DNA from: Rhypophila decipiens
Taxonomy: Eukaryota > Ascomycota > Sordariomycetes > Sordariales > Naviculisporaceae
Assembly (NCBI GenBank): GCA_033297075.1
Contig: MU858057.1
Location: forward strand, 1-64,000
Direction: 5' to 3'
Length of the DNA stretch: 64,000 nucleotides
Each line of letters begins with the position of its first letter. Position 1 is the first letter of the stretch. Positions 1-9,829 of the stretch are shown in pieces. The translations under genes were made by a program, and so were the position numbers. The notes beneath the pieces are model-generated. The model saw only the letters and a program-made list of their open reading frames with translations, made no database searches and had not been told where the DNA came from.

Positions 1-365
1 TGGTTGGATTTTTCTATGTTAAATTGGATTAGTGCCTGTTTATGAAAGGACTAGTGCCTGACTATGATAGTATTAGTGCCTGTTTATTAACTCTCTACAT
101 ATATACCTGACACACACTCCTCACATAAGACTTTGGTAAATACTTGGATGAGATATGCATAGGTACGTAGCTATATAAGGACTGCTCTGAGGAGTCCTAT
201 GCTAACTTCGGTACTACATCTGACTGTGGATCCTTTTTACCTATTCAGGATACCGGTGCTACGGCAACAACTCGGGCGAGAGGTAGGTAGGTCTCCATTC
301 CCTCTGGATATCAGTTTGGACAGAAGGGATCAGGTGAGCATTTCTTTCCCCCCCCCCCAAACTAA
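1..365. other. 3' flank of the secreted-protein gene, no gene seen
   Basis: No coding frame with support. It holds a run of C (about 349-358) and a loose direct repeat of a TTAGTGCCTG motif near 30-80 (three copies). The final short exon of the gene on the minus strand ends just to the right. Confidence 0.5.
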
Positions 366-1094
366 TTAGCTTTTGTACTTGATAAAGAGAAATGAGGTAG
401 AAGAAAATGGAAGAGAGTAGATCAATGAACTTACGCGCCAGCATCGAATCGAGCTGATTCTATCTCCCCACCATCCACCGCTATCGTGCAAACTATCGTC
501 ATATTGTGAGGTGAACGATGCTCCTAAGCAACTGGCGTGCCTATTGATTGACGACGGGATTAACCATTAGAGGTGTCCTGAAAGGGAAAACCAAGAACGA
601 AAGCCGGCAACTTACTCGTAATATGTGCAAGTCCATGAAACATGGTTACTCGTAACCTCCAGAGAACTAACCCAATCATTGAATCCACCTCCCATGTTGG
701 CTGCAAGCACACGACCAGACGTCAGCATACCATTAGTAGTATACCATACCATACCGTTCTACGAGTCTCTATCCATGCACTCAGAGACTCCGATATACAG
801 CGCCTCGTCAAGTCCATTGAAAGGGGAAGGACAGACTGGACAGTTAAACTTACCGCACTGATTGTTATTGGTACAAAATGTATAACAAGCCCCCTGGAAG
901 TAGTGATCCGCGCACAGCTTTACACAGCCGACATTGGGATCTTGTCTGGCTTTGAGTTTGAGGACGGATTCTTCCACTGCTTTGGCAACCACGGCGATCT
1001 CGCCATTGCTTGGTTCGGGCCGGGGGGATGGGGCAGGTGATGCGGTTGCCGAGAAGACCGCCATGGCGGCAAAGGTGATGAGAGTGATATGCAT
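366..1094 (-). CDS. Secreted beta/gamma-crystallin-like cysteine-rich protein
   Basis: Spliced model on the minus strand: exons 1094-854, 700-616, 540-435 and 377-366 (the last tentative), giving about 147 residues. Every junction uses a GTAAGT donor and an AG acceptor and the phases agree (1, 2, 0). Residues 1-19 are a hydrophobic signal peptide ending in an ATASPAP stretch. A KAR|QDP site near residue 50 resembles Kex2-type processing. The mature part has 8 cysteines. It holds two crystallin-like blocks: FNDWVSSLEV in exon 2, then GDRISSIRCW in exon 3, each preceded by an F/Y-x-G/C-rich strand (HYFQGACYTF; YYEHASC). Seen: signal peptide, Cys pattern, repeated ND/GD-x-(V/I)SS motif. Known: this motif marks beta/gamma-crystallin folds, often found in secreted fungal proteins. 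Inferred: an extracellular structural or effector-like role. The last exon and the 153-nt first intron are the weakest parts. Confidence 0.62.
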
Positions 1095-2451
1095 TCTGAG
1101 CAGTTTGTGCTGGTGTCGCTGCTGGGTGAAAGGAAACAGAAGTGAAGTGATTTGATCGGGGGAGCAGCCGCATCATTTATGGTTTTTTTTCTCTTTTCAA
1201 GTCTCTTCTCTCTTTTCCGGGTTGTCTGTTGAGTCTCCCGAGTGTGATCGCAACATAGACCCAAAGGCCCAAGACAAGACTTCCTGCATCAAAAACAACT
1301 AGTTGATTTCTAGGTAGTAGTGTACCGCTATTCCAGTTCCCGAGCGCGACCCATGAGAGTCTCTTATTAGTCCATAGGATAACGCCAAGAAAATAGGAAC
1401 GCTGACATCGATGCAATGTTCTTGCGTTCCGAGCTAGTACTTATGGAATCACTATAGAGGACTGATATAACCATTTTGAACTAAAAGCGGAAGAGAAGAT
1501 CTGTCACGCACCTAGTCTGCATATTCCTTCGACGATATATTGAAGGGTGCATGCAGTTGGACGGCCGTCGGCAAGTAATCCAGAGCCCATCGATGGGAAG
1601 GTGTGAGGGGAGCGGCTGCCGACCCATCCAACCAACCTTTCAAGTCTGACACCGCATCTGGGAAGTTCCAGCTTGTGACAATCCTCCCAAACCAAATTAA
1701 TAACCAAAATGCCAGAACCAGGAGATTCCGAAGTCCCATTGGAAGACTTGTCTTCTTCGGTAAACTATGGCACTCTCCCCGCGAGACAGTTCGAATCAAG
1801 CTGAAATAAGCGGGCATGTGTGCCCGCAGGCTCCGCGATTTTGCAATGGTGTGAGAAGGTTCCGGACGTACGTTTGTTACGGTCTTTTCAGTATTAGCTT
1901 CACAGGATCATATGTTATTGTGTTTATATACTAGGTGCTTTTATTCTTCTTACCTCATCATCACGCACTATTCTTGACCATTGGCCATTCTTGTGGGACT
2001 GTGATGTGAACTGGGCTCGCCGTCGGTTTGATGATGCCGCAGGTTCTCACCTCGATGTAATCCCATAATTTATTTGTCACTCAGAGCATGATATGTTTTT
2101 GATGACTTCTGCTGTTAATGATTACGAGACTATACAAATCTAAGGGACTACCATCCTCTGTTAACCCGTTTTCTACCAAGAACGTACCCAGAAAAAAGGA
2201 GGAAAAAAATACCATCAACACTTTCTCAGCCGTTCATTCCTGTATCGTCATTACAAGGTCCATATCTAGAATGCGTGGCTCTGGGTTTCATGAACAGCTT
2301 TCTAGTGAGGACAAAACACAACTACGATATGCTGGTAGGGGCGTACTTGGTGTGGTCTTGATCTCACAAAGTCATGTTCGGTCCTGAATTACTGAATGGT
2401 ATATACAGTGGGGAATTCGTACTGTACCTACATCAATAGCGTATTCCTGCC
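1095..2451. other. Gene-poor stretch
   Basis: Contains the promoter of the secreted-protein gene (minus strand, start at 1094) and only short unsupported open frames. One weak candidate, a short minus-strand frame at 1512-1739, is listed separately. The stretch is AT-rich between about 1900 and 2450. Confidence 0.5.
1512..1739 (-). CDS. Possible small secreted or membrane protein (doubtful)
   Basis: A 75-codon ATG-initiated frame begins with a charged residue and then a strongly hydrophobic stretch of about 16 residues (LLVLAFWLLIW), as in a signal peptide or anchor. The rest is short and unremarkable: no cysteines, no recognised domain. The frame stays open upstream of this ATG to about 1817. 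There is no splice or homology support. It may be chance. Confidence 0.2.
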   Translation of the reverse strand: MGLRNLLVLAFWLLIWFGRIVTSWNFPDAVSDLKGWLDGSAAAPLTPSHRWALDYLPTAVQLHAPFNISSKEYAD

Positions 2452-2845
2452 CAAGGCCGGAGTCAAGTCAAACAAGTCAAATCTGGCCAAAGATTTGACT
2501 TATTTGAGGGTATTCCGGGCTGATTTGACTTGCTCAAGTCCGAATTCTAGGATTTGATTTGACTTGGTGATTTGGCTTGGTGATCTTGGCGAGGAAAAGT
2601 GGGTTAAAGTGGGCCAGATTACTGGCTCTGAGAAAAAGCTAACTTCGCAATATTGACCGGTAATACTTAAGAAAAATACACTTTAAGTCTTGGTAAATCT
2701 AGTAAATCCTCAAATCTAATCAAATCTGGAGAAATAGATTTGGCTTGATTTGCTTATAAATTTCGGTCGATTTGATTTGACTTGATTTGACTTGATTTGA
2801 CTTGACTTGATTTGGCTTGTTGTGTTTGACTTGTTTCCGTCCTTG
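2452..2845. mobile_element. Degraded MITE-like element with ~22-bp terminal inverted repeats
   Basis: The left end (CAAGGCCGGAGTCAAGTC, continuing AAAC) and the reverse complement of the right end (CAAGGACGGAAACAAGTC, continuing AAAC) match at 19 of 22 positions, and the similarity continues into AAGTCAAATC / AAGCCAAATC. Many copies of TTTGACTTGA or its complement lie just inside both ends (about 2465-2580 and 2700-2815), like the sub-terminal repeats of hAT-type elements. The heptamer TCCTGCC sits at 2445-2451 and again at 2850-2856, but offset by 4 nt on the right, so a target-site duplication is only possible. There is no transposase frame, so the element would be non-autonomous. Confidence 0.55.
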
Positions 2846-3287
2846 TGAATCCTGCCTGGCCCCAACCACGGTACCACCACAATATTTGGAATCAACCTGG
2901 AGAATGGGACCCTCCCTCTCAAGATGGGACCACTTATTACTAGATGTCACCATCACCATTTTCCAACATGCGTCTTCTCCACACCCTCATTGGGCTCCTA
3001 TCGGCAACAGGATAGCAACCTAGCAAGCTTGGGGTCTCCGAGAAGTAACTACCGACCAGGTGAGAAATGATGATGCTTGAAAGTCTTGGAGAAAGAAACG
3101 AGTGTTTGAGATTTGAGCTACATATCCTAACGTTACCTAGCACTTGATTCTCCTGCCTACCCCTATTTTCCCAAACACACACATCTTCCACTCATAGCTC
3201 AGCCGCAGAGACACCAAATCTCTTCCTCAATCCTAGACTAGTAGTCTAGTACATCTAGACATCAATCTTCCACAGCTACAAAAGCTA
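2846..3287. other. 3' flank of the hydrolase gene, no gene seen
   Basis: Follows the TIR element and precedes the stop codon of the minus-strand hydrolase. Only short frames without start context or composition support are present. Confidence 0.5.
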
Positions 3288-4364
3288 CTACTTAGTCTCC
3301 AAAACCGCCATCTTCCTCAGTTCCTCGTCTCCCTCAAGAGCCTTTTTCGCAGCCTCCCAAACCCCTTCCTCCTCCTCCTCCTCCTCCTCCTCCTCCTCCT
3401 CCTCATAAAGCCGACTCCACAGCCAAGTAAAGGTGACTCTTCTCACAATCTCCAACCTCTCAGGCGATTCATCCAGCGTCTCGCCAGCATCCCATCCACT
3501 GATACCACCCAGTCCATGTTTCGCCCCTTTCAGGACAAGCAGACTCTTCTCGCCCTTCTTTCTTCCCGCAGGAGACAGGGTATACGCATCCCCATGCCAA
3601 TCTGCCCCACGAGTGGTCAGGTACGGACTGTCATCTTCATCGCCGTAGACAACCATTGTGGGCGAGGTCATTTCCTCGAAGGACATGTCGTAGAAGGGGA
3701 TTAGCTTTTCTCTACCCAGCCCGGAGAGATGAGACAAGTCGGGACCCGCTGAGCCGGTATTCGCCAACAATACACCAGCTCTGACGCGGGGATCGTAGGC
3801 GGTGAATTCTGAGCTGGTTTGGTTGAGTGTCTTGCGCGGATCGGTATTAGATGCGCCGAGGAGAAAAGACGCGGTAAAGGCGCCTAGGGAGTGCCCTGCT
3901 ACTGCTATTTTGTCGGGGTTGAGTTTGATTCCCAGGCTAGTGGGCAAGGAGGCCTCGATGGTGGGGAGGTGGTCGATCAAGGCGGAGAGATCACCCGGCC
4001 GGGACTTGAAATGAAGCTCGTCACCGGGGCTATAAGGCAGAGTGTAATGCGCCGAGGAGAGGTGTGTCGGCTGGAGGACGGCGAATCCATGGGAGGCGTA
4101 GAATTCGGCTATGGGTGCGTAGCCCTCTAGCGAGGAGAGGTAGTTGGAGTGCCCGTGGCCGTGGGAGAGGAGGAGCACGGGCAGAGGATTCTTGGGAGGA
4201 GGGGAGGACGAAGAGTTGTCGATGGGAATGGTCACCCGGACTTCGAGCGGTAGGGGGCGGTCCTTGATGGGGATTACGATGGGGCTGATGGAGAGGACTG
4301 GTTTGGTTGGGGGGAGGGCGATGGAGGTTGCTGAGCGGATGAGGGTGTGCGGGTTGATGTGCAT
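3288..4364 (-). CDS. Alpha/beta hydrolase (chlorophyllase/PAF-acetylhydrolase-like)
   Basis: Single exon, 358 residues. An oxyanion-type strand LLLSHGHGHSN lies near residues 64-74. The nucleophile elbow GHSLG is at 157-161 (Ser159). An acidic residue in VVYGDEDD (about 240) and a histidine in GAKHGLGG (about 285) complete a plausible catalytic triad. There is no signal peptide, so it is probably cytosolic. Family knowledge: this architecture resembles chlorophyllase-like and PAF-acetylhydrolase-like esterases of fungi, but the substrate cannot be inferred. Near the C-terminus a run of 13 glutamates is encoded by a (CTC)n microsatellite and is probably length-polymorphic. The gene lies downstream of the SDR gene on the same strand, 782 bp apart, which does not prove shared function. 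Confidence 0.85.
   Translation of the reverse strand: MHINPHTLIRSATSIALPPTKPVLSISPIVIPIKDRPLPLEVRVTIPIDNSSSSPPPKNPLPVLLLSHGHGHSNYLSSLEGYAPIAEFYASHGFAVLQPTHLSSAHYTLPYSPGDELHFKSRPGDLSALIDHLPTIEASLPTSLGIKLNPDKIAVAGHSLGAFTASFLLGASNTDPRKTLNQTSSEFTAYDPRVRAGVLLANTGSAGPDLSHLSGLGREKLIPFYDMSFEEMTSPTMVVYGDEDDSPYLTTRGADWHGDAYTLSPAGRKKGEKSLLVLKGAKHGLGGISGWDAGETLDESPERLEIVRRVTFTWLWSRLYEEEEEEEEEEEEEGVWEAAKKALEGDEELRKMAVLETK
3367..3404. repeat. (TCC)n microsatellite encoding poly-Glu
   Basis: About 13 uninterrupted TCC/CTC triplets on the plus strand, read as GAG codons in the minus-strand hydrolase. It adds an acidic tail-proximal tract and is in frame, so length changes by whole units would be tolerated. 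Confidence 0.9.
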
Positions 4365-5146
4365 CGTGGAATATTCACTGTCGGCTTTGAGGTTTTGGTT
4401 GTTTGTTGCAGAGTAAGGCTTTGTAGGCCGGGTTGAAATCGCCCCTGAAAAAGGCTTTGCAGTTGTGGCAATTGGTGTGATGATGAACTGATCGACAAGG
4501 CAATGGAGGGCCGATTGTCTAGCAATAGCAATGGACTAGAGTTGAGGGCCACTTGAAGTCTTTATATCAGTTAAATGCTGTTGATAAATTCACGAACGTC
4601 CCACAAGTGCGAAGCTCGGATTTTCCCATTGAAGTCTGATAATTCGATAATACCTCGCTGTTCTGTGATCTATCAGTCCGGCTATCAACCCCAAGGTTCG
4701 GATTCTTAGCTCCCGGGAGCATGGCCAAATAGGAGATACCGCATTCTGCCCACGATGAATTATTCAAGTATTACTTGGCTCGATTATCCGATTTCTATTC
4801 AGTTACAAGGCCAGGTTGGGGAGCGTAATTAAGAAGCTTAATTGCGAAGTCCCCCCATATATACAAGGAGATAAGCGGAGATTAGTCCGGAGAATATCTT
4901 GAGAGCAAGGCCCTCGGACTGGCCAGAGCCTAATCCGTCTAGTGTCGGGTCTTGTGCTCCCAAACTACTCGAGTCAGCATAAGTGCCAGCAGAGGAGGAT
5001 TTAAATTCGTGTTACATGATCGGTAAGCGCTGGGTGTTGGGGTTCAAGTTCCTCGCATCTTCACATGCCAATTTTCGGATCAGCTTCATCTCGAGGTCAT
5101 GAAGCTAGACCTCAATACATGATATGATTGATGTCTGTGGTCTCGC
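4365..5146. other. Intergenic region upstream of the hydrolase
   Basis: Holds the hydrolase promoter and the 3' flank of the SDR gene. A short AT-rich inverted repeat (AATTAAG, 3-nt spacer, CTTAATT) lies near 4828-4844. No gene seen. Confidence 0.5.
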
Positions 5147-6183
5147 TCACGGCACTAATGAACCCGCCAAACCTGGCTGCACTCCCTCTAGCAATTGCAA
5201 TAACTCATTCCAAACCCTCTCTTGCGTCTTTGTCCCCTCCTCGCCGACGACCCAATCACTCGGCATAGCTACCGCATTGTTGACCAAGTACTGCCCATGC
5301 GTCTCCTTGCCAGCTGTGGCAGCATAAACCAGAATCCTGCTTCCTTCCTCGGCCGTTCTTCCAATGACGGCCTTGACGAGGCTGAAGATGATTTTCTGCA
5401 TCCCCTTCACCTCTCGTCCCAGGTCTGTCTTGCACAATCCAGGATCCACCGCATTCACGATGACGGGAACATCACCGTCAGGGGCGGGCACCAACCTTGC
5501 AGCCAAACTGCGCACAATCAACAGATCCAACAGTTTGGAGACGTTGTACCGGTCTGCCATGTAGCCTTCATCGTCCTTATTCAGCGATTCAAAGATTGAG
5601 GCCTGGAGCCGTTCATTAAATTTTGCCTTGATATCGTTAGTAAGGTACTTAAGTGTCAGAAAGCCAGCTTCTTGAGACTCACCCATTTGTGCACCCCAGA
5701 GCTAACAATAACCAAATGGCCTGGCATATTATTCTGCCTCGCAGATCTTCTCAGGACCGGAACGAGGTTGAACGCGAGCAAGAACGTTCCGACGACATTG
5801 ACAGCAACCGTGGTCTCCAATCCGGCGGCTGTTTTGCTAAAGCGGGTTGTGGCCACTCCAGCATTTGCCACCGCTACATCTAGCCGTTCCAAGCCAGACA
5901 CCCTCTCGACGAAGCGGTGGATGGATGAGAAGTCGGCCAGATCGAGCTCCCAGACCTCGCAGACGTCGTCACGACCTGAAGAAGATGCGATGTCTGCCGC
6001 AGCTGCCTGGCCGCTTGGAAGGCTTCTGCACCCCAGGATAACCTTGGCAGCTCCGAGCTGGACGAAATGGCGCGCTGCTTCCAAACCGAGGCCTCGGTTA
6101 CCACCAGTTACTATGACAGTCTGACTCGTGAAAGAGTCATTTGGCGGAAGAGATGGCGGTTTGAACTGAGCGCCGAAGGACAT
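5147..6183 (-). CDS. Short-chain dehydrogenase/reductase (SDR)
   Basis: Two exons, 6183-5683 and 5626-5147, joined by a 56-nt intron (GTGAGT donor; CTAAC branch site just before CAAG), phase 0, 326 residues. The cofactor motif TGGNRGLG is at 26-33, the structural NAG near 110, the catalytic serine pair before GVHKW near 161, and the catalytic YNVSK (Tyr194/Lys198) at the start of exon 2. Known family: classical SDRs with a Rossmann fold that oxidise or reduce alcohols/ketones with NAD(P)(H), related to retinol-dehydrogenase/WW-domain-oxidoreductase-like members. There is no signal peptide or membrane segment. The substrate is unknown. It lies beside the alpha/beta hydrolase on the same strand but no other pathway gene is near. 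Confidence 0.9.
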
Positions 6184-6695
6184 TGTGTTTGGTAATTACA
6201 ATGGTGTCAGGCTAGAAAGGATTGAGTTATGCGTGTGTAAAGTCAAAGCGATGGTACTCCTTAACCGAATTATGTTGTCTATCAAGAATAAGTAGAAAAC
6301 ATCGGGCTTAAGTACTAGTTCCATGTCATTCACCATATGACAATCATATGACAAGTCGTCACCCGATTTGCCGCTCGAGACAATCCGATAAGGCAAGCGC
6401 CAAGCAATTTGTTTCAATCGAGCCAGTCATCATGAGCCGGCCAATGAGTCGTCCCCAGGGCGCGAACAGAATCGTTTTTTGGTAGGTTAATGTTGTTACT
6501 TTATCGTCCACTCCAGATATCTTTATGGGTTAAGATTCCAGCCTCATCCCGTTTGACTCCTGAATATTCCGTCGTTATTAACATATCCGGGGAATTTTAT
6601 CCATATTACCCCCTATCCCCCCTCTTTTTACCAAAGAGTATAATAGCAACTGCGGTGCCAGCCTGAAAGAGATCAGGAAGAAAGAAAAAAGAAAC
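6184..6695. other. Intergenic region, no gene seen
   Basis: Promoter side of the SDR gene and 3' flank of the membrane-protein gene and tRNA-like relic. Nothing further recognised. Confidence 0.5.
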
Positions 6696-6833
6696 AAAAA
6701 AAACATGAAGTTTGAAACCATGATGACTCGAACTCACGACACCGAGTCGTAGGAGACAAGTCCGGACGCAGTCCGAAGCAAGCCTAATTGACAGCACAAG
6801 AAGTGAAACGATTACCAACTACACCAAGTGAGC
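6696..6833 (-). other. tRNA-like relic with Pol III A box, B box and T8 terminator
   Basis: On the minus strand TGGTGTAGTTGG (6826-6815) fits the A-box consensus and GTTCGAGTC (6733-6725) fits the core of the B box. A T8 run (6703-6696), a Pol III-type terminator, follows about 20 nt after. The boxes are about 100 nt apart, as in a tRNA with an intron or long variable arm, and a 5-bp hairpin ACGAC/GTCGT sits just before the B box. However, the T stem and acceptor stem do not pair, so this is not an intact tRNA. It is either a decayed tRNA gene or a tRNA-derived element. It overlaps the last codons of the membrane-protein model, which makes that model's end less certain. Confidence 0.35.
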
Positions 6834-8623
6834 CTGGTGCTGGTGTTGAAAAACCATGCTCTTCTTCAGCTTGATATACCTGTGAAGGCTTTCTAAGAGT
6901 AAGAAAAATCAAATAAAAATCACCAAAAGAACTTGACAGTTGACACTATACCTGGATGCCGGTGAATAAGTTTCCTAGAAGCGTTCTTCGTCTCCATTAT
7001 ACCGGTTTCTTTCCCTTCTTGGGCAACCAAAAGGGCGAAGTGATCCGGCTGTAAGTCTGAAGGAGCCCGCGTGTCATCACGGACAATCTCGCGGCAGGAG
7101 TCTTTGAATAATGTTGAAAGGTCACTCCAGGTGAGTGGAATACAATTTATCAAGACCTCGGGGTAATTCAACTCATGTAATCGCGGTTCTCCTGACACAG
7201 TATCACCCGAATTATCGTCATTCAACTTGCGTGAAGCGCCAAACCGGAAAGGATCCAGCCCAATAATTGAGATACAGCGAACCAAGAACCAGCCACCGAA
7301 AGCAGTTCCTATTGTCTGTCATCAGCCGATCTGAATCCTATTCAATTTTCCTGCAGAAGTTTGGCAGCGCACTCACCTCGTAGCTCATGGCGACCTTTTG
7401 CGTGAAGACCAGTCTGTCAAAGGTCGGAAATTGCATGAACAAACTGAGAAAACAATGGCCTGTGTTTTTCTCTGGCGACGAGACATCACACCGTAAATCG
7501 GTCCCCGGGATCCCCGAGATGGAGAGTGTGTAGTCATAAGCAGGCGGTTTGCCAATGTACTGGTAGTCCCTGTAGCTCAGGCCAAGATTGATTGCCGCTA
7601 CACCATTGGCATTTACAAGGTTCAAACGAGTGAATCCATTCTCCAGGGCCTGTTGCAAGGTGAGGGTTGGGTCGTAGACAGCGATGAATAAGCTGGGGGA
7701 GAGGATGTGGGATGAGTCGGCGAGTGCTTTGGCCGTGTTGTCTGGACCAGGGTCGGTTGGTCAGTTGGGATCCCAGCGAGGACAGCCAAGAAAGAAAGGA
7801 CTCACATGTAAAAAAGGTTTGCACAATCATCTGATTGGTTGGAGCATTTGACACCATGGACGAGGTCGAAGTCAGGATCTGGGCACGGTAGCTGGTATTG
7901 TGCCATTGAAAGTCGACAATGTTCTTGGCCCAACTGCCCGCACACTGGCATGGCGTGGTTCCAGGGGGCAGTTCCTCGCAGTCGGGAGAGCGTTCATCAT
8001 ACCAGCCTATGAAGCACTTCCCAGGTACGCTTCCGGCGAGGTTGGCTTGTGAAGTCCAATCGGATCGTTGTAGAATGGCAATTGATGGGAACCTCGTCGT
8101 CTCCTGCAGGATGGAGTTGGCCATGGTTGGTAGGGAGGGTGGAACTTGGATGTATCTTACCAAGCTGTCCTGGCTTATCTCGATAGTACCGCGGGTGCGG
8201 TCTCGGAACCAAAACCTTTGATAGAGCACCGGGAACAATACGACAGTTACGACAAGAGTGATCACGGTGCTCCATAAGTTTGTGCTGCACTTTCTTTTGG
8301 TGTTCGATGCCCTCTGTTTGAAATTTAAGACTACCATAGCAAGTCGTGCCTGTGTCAGCTGTGAAGATATGTCCTTGTTGTGGGACACAAAACGATATAT
8401 CATATGAGGGCAACAAACCTATTTCAACTATGCAACCAGCGATGAACACACCAAGCGGCAAGACCATCAAGCAAAAAAAGTTGAAAGGTTCTTTTGTATC
8501 ATGAACCACCCAACGAAGTGCAAGCACTAACCACAGTAGCCAGGCCACAACCAAAAACACAACTGCCTTCCTAGGAGGTGTGAAGTTCGATGGTTCAAGC
8601 GACGGGAAGCTGAGCTTGACCAT
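6819..8623 (-). CDS. Unrecognised multi-pass membrane protein with ectodomain
   Basis: Five-exon model: 8623-8419, 8330-7806, 7741-7377, 7315-6952 and 6892-6819. All junctions are GT-AG with matching phases, giving 510 residues. Hydrophobic segments lie near residues 19-41, 48-69 and 84-105 (TLVVTVVLFPVLYQRF). A long extracytoplasmic-looking region follows with paired cysteines (CFIGWY, PDCEELPPG, PCQCAG) and N-glycosylation sequons (HNTS). A further hydrophobic stretch (GTAFGGWFLVRCISIIG) precedes a polar cytoplasmic tail. This layout looks like a fungal plasma-membrane orphan. I do not recognise the family and propose no function. The last exon (24 codons) overlaps the tRNA-like relic, so the C-terminus could differ. 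Confidence 0.6.
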
Positions 8624-9829
8624 CTTCGCTACCTGGTTTGGTCAGATATCGGGAGTGAGAAACAAAAGGCGGGCGACGAGCCACAAGTTGGTAAAAGTTG
8701 GGTTGGTCTGCTCTCCTGGAGTCGACTTGGAGCAATTGTGAAAGTTCAAGTTTGCCCGACGATGTATTTAACCAATACACCAGTTACAGCGACCCTTTCT
8801 TTCCCACGGCAGAAGATACACGAAATCAGCTCCCCTCAACTTTGTCTGGGGGGTGCTCTATTTCTAATCGTGTCTCCATCGCCCGGTCCTCCGATCATTC
8901 TCATATATCCTCAACTAAATCTCGTGTGTTTTATCCTTTTGCAGGCCCACGCGGCAATCCTCATTTGAAAAATATCCACAGTCAGACACAGTACCATAGT
9001 CCACAAGTCCTCAGCGGGTTACACAGCCATTTTCCTTGCAAAAGAGGAAATTCGGCACCAAATGGGGCAACTAAATAACACGGCTGTCCCGTGCGGCTGA
9101 GGTCTAGAGCAGCGAAGCTGCTCAATGTTGGTTGACAACGCGCTTCTATTAGCCCAATGCAGCCGCTTGAACCTCATCTGGGTCGGGTGTATGCAGGCCG
9201 CCATCCTTTCTTGAGATTAAATCCTTTTACCGGTATTGAACCTATACGAGCAAATCGGAGTTATCACATGCTAAGGACTAGATAAAAGCTAGTGAAGGGG
9301 ACACAAAAGGTTCGAATGGACCCTTATGTCTGAAGGGTAAAGCCGATCCTTTCAGTACTTCGTCTGCTATCCTTGTGAGTTTTGATATGGCCTTGAGGAG
9401 GCTAAGGTCGCTCTTTAATCCAATGTAGGCCCATTTAGAATCGAAGAACTCGAGGTTCTTAGGAGCAATCAACTCTACCGACCACGGAGTTGTAAGGAAC
9501 TTCTTAGAGGAAGAGAATTATACCGGAAGTTTACCAGAAGATAGAAATTGCATCCCGCTTTAAAAGCCTTTCTACAACAATCTCATAATAGCCCCGCCGG
9601 GCCTTAAAGCCTTCCGTTTTTTATGCGCAGTCGAGTGGTGGTTGTTGATGACAACCGCCATCAAGTGCCATAACCCTAACCCTGGGGAAAGTGGGTGATC
9701 GTATCAACTGAAGTAGGTGACTGTATTACTACTCAAAAGTTATTATGACTCACTGGTGATTGTTTCTCCATCCTTCAAACAACCATTTACACACTTTTTC
9801 ATCAACAACGCTCACTGCAACACCAGCTT
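8624..9829. other. Divergent intergenic region
   Basis: Lies between the membrane-protein gene (minus) and the AspRS relic (plus). It includes an A/T-rich tract and a short (CCCTAA)2-like stretch near 9669-9683. No supported gene. Confidence 0.5.

Noticed and set aside
9669..9683. CCCTAACCC-like stretch as an interstitial telomere
   Set aside because: Only about two repeat units, expected by chance; no longer array or subtelomeric features.
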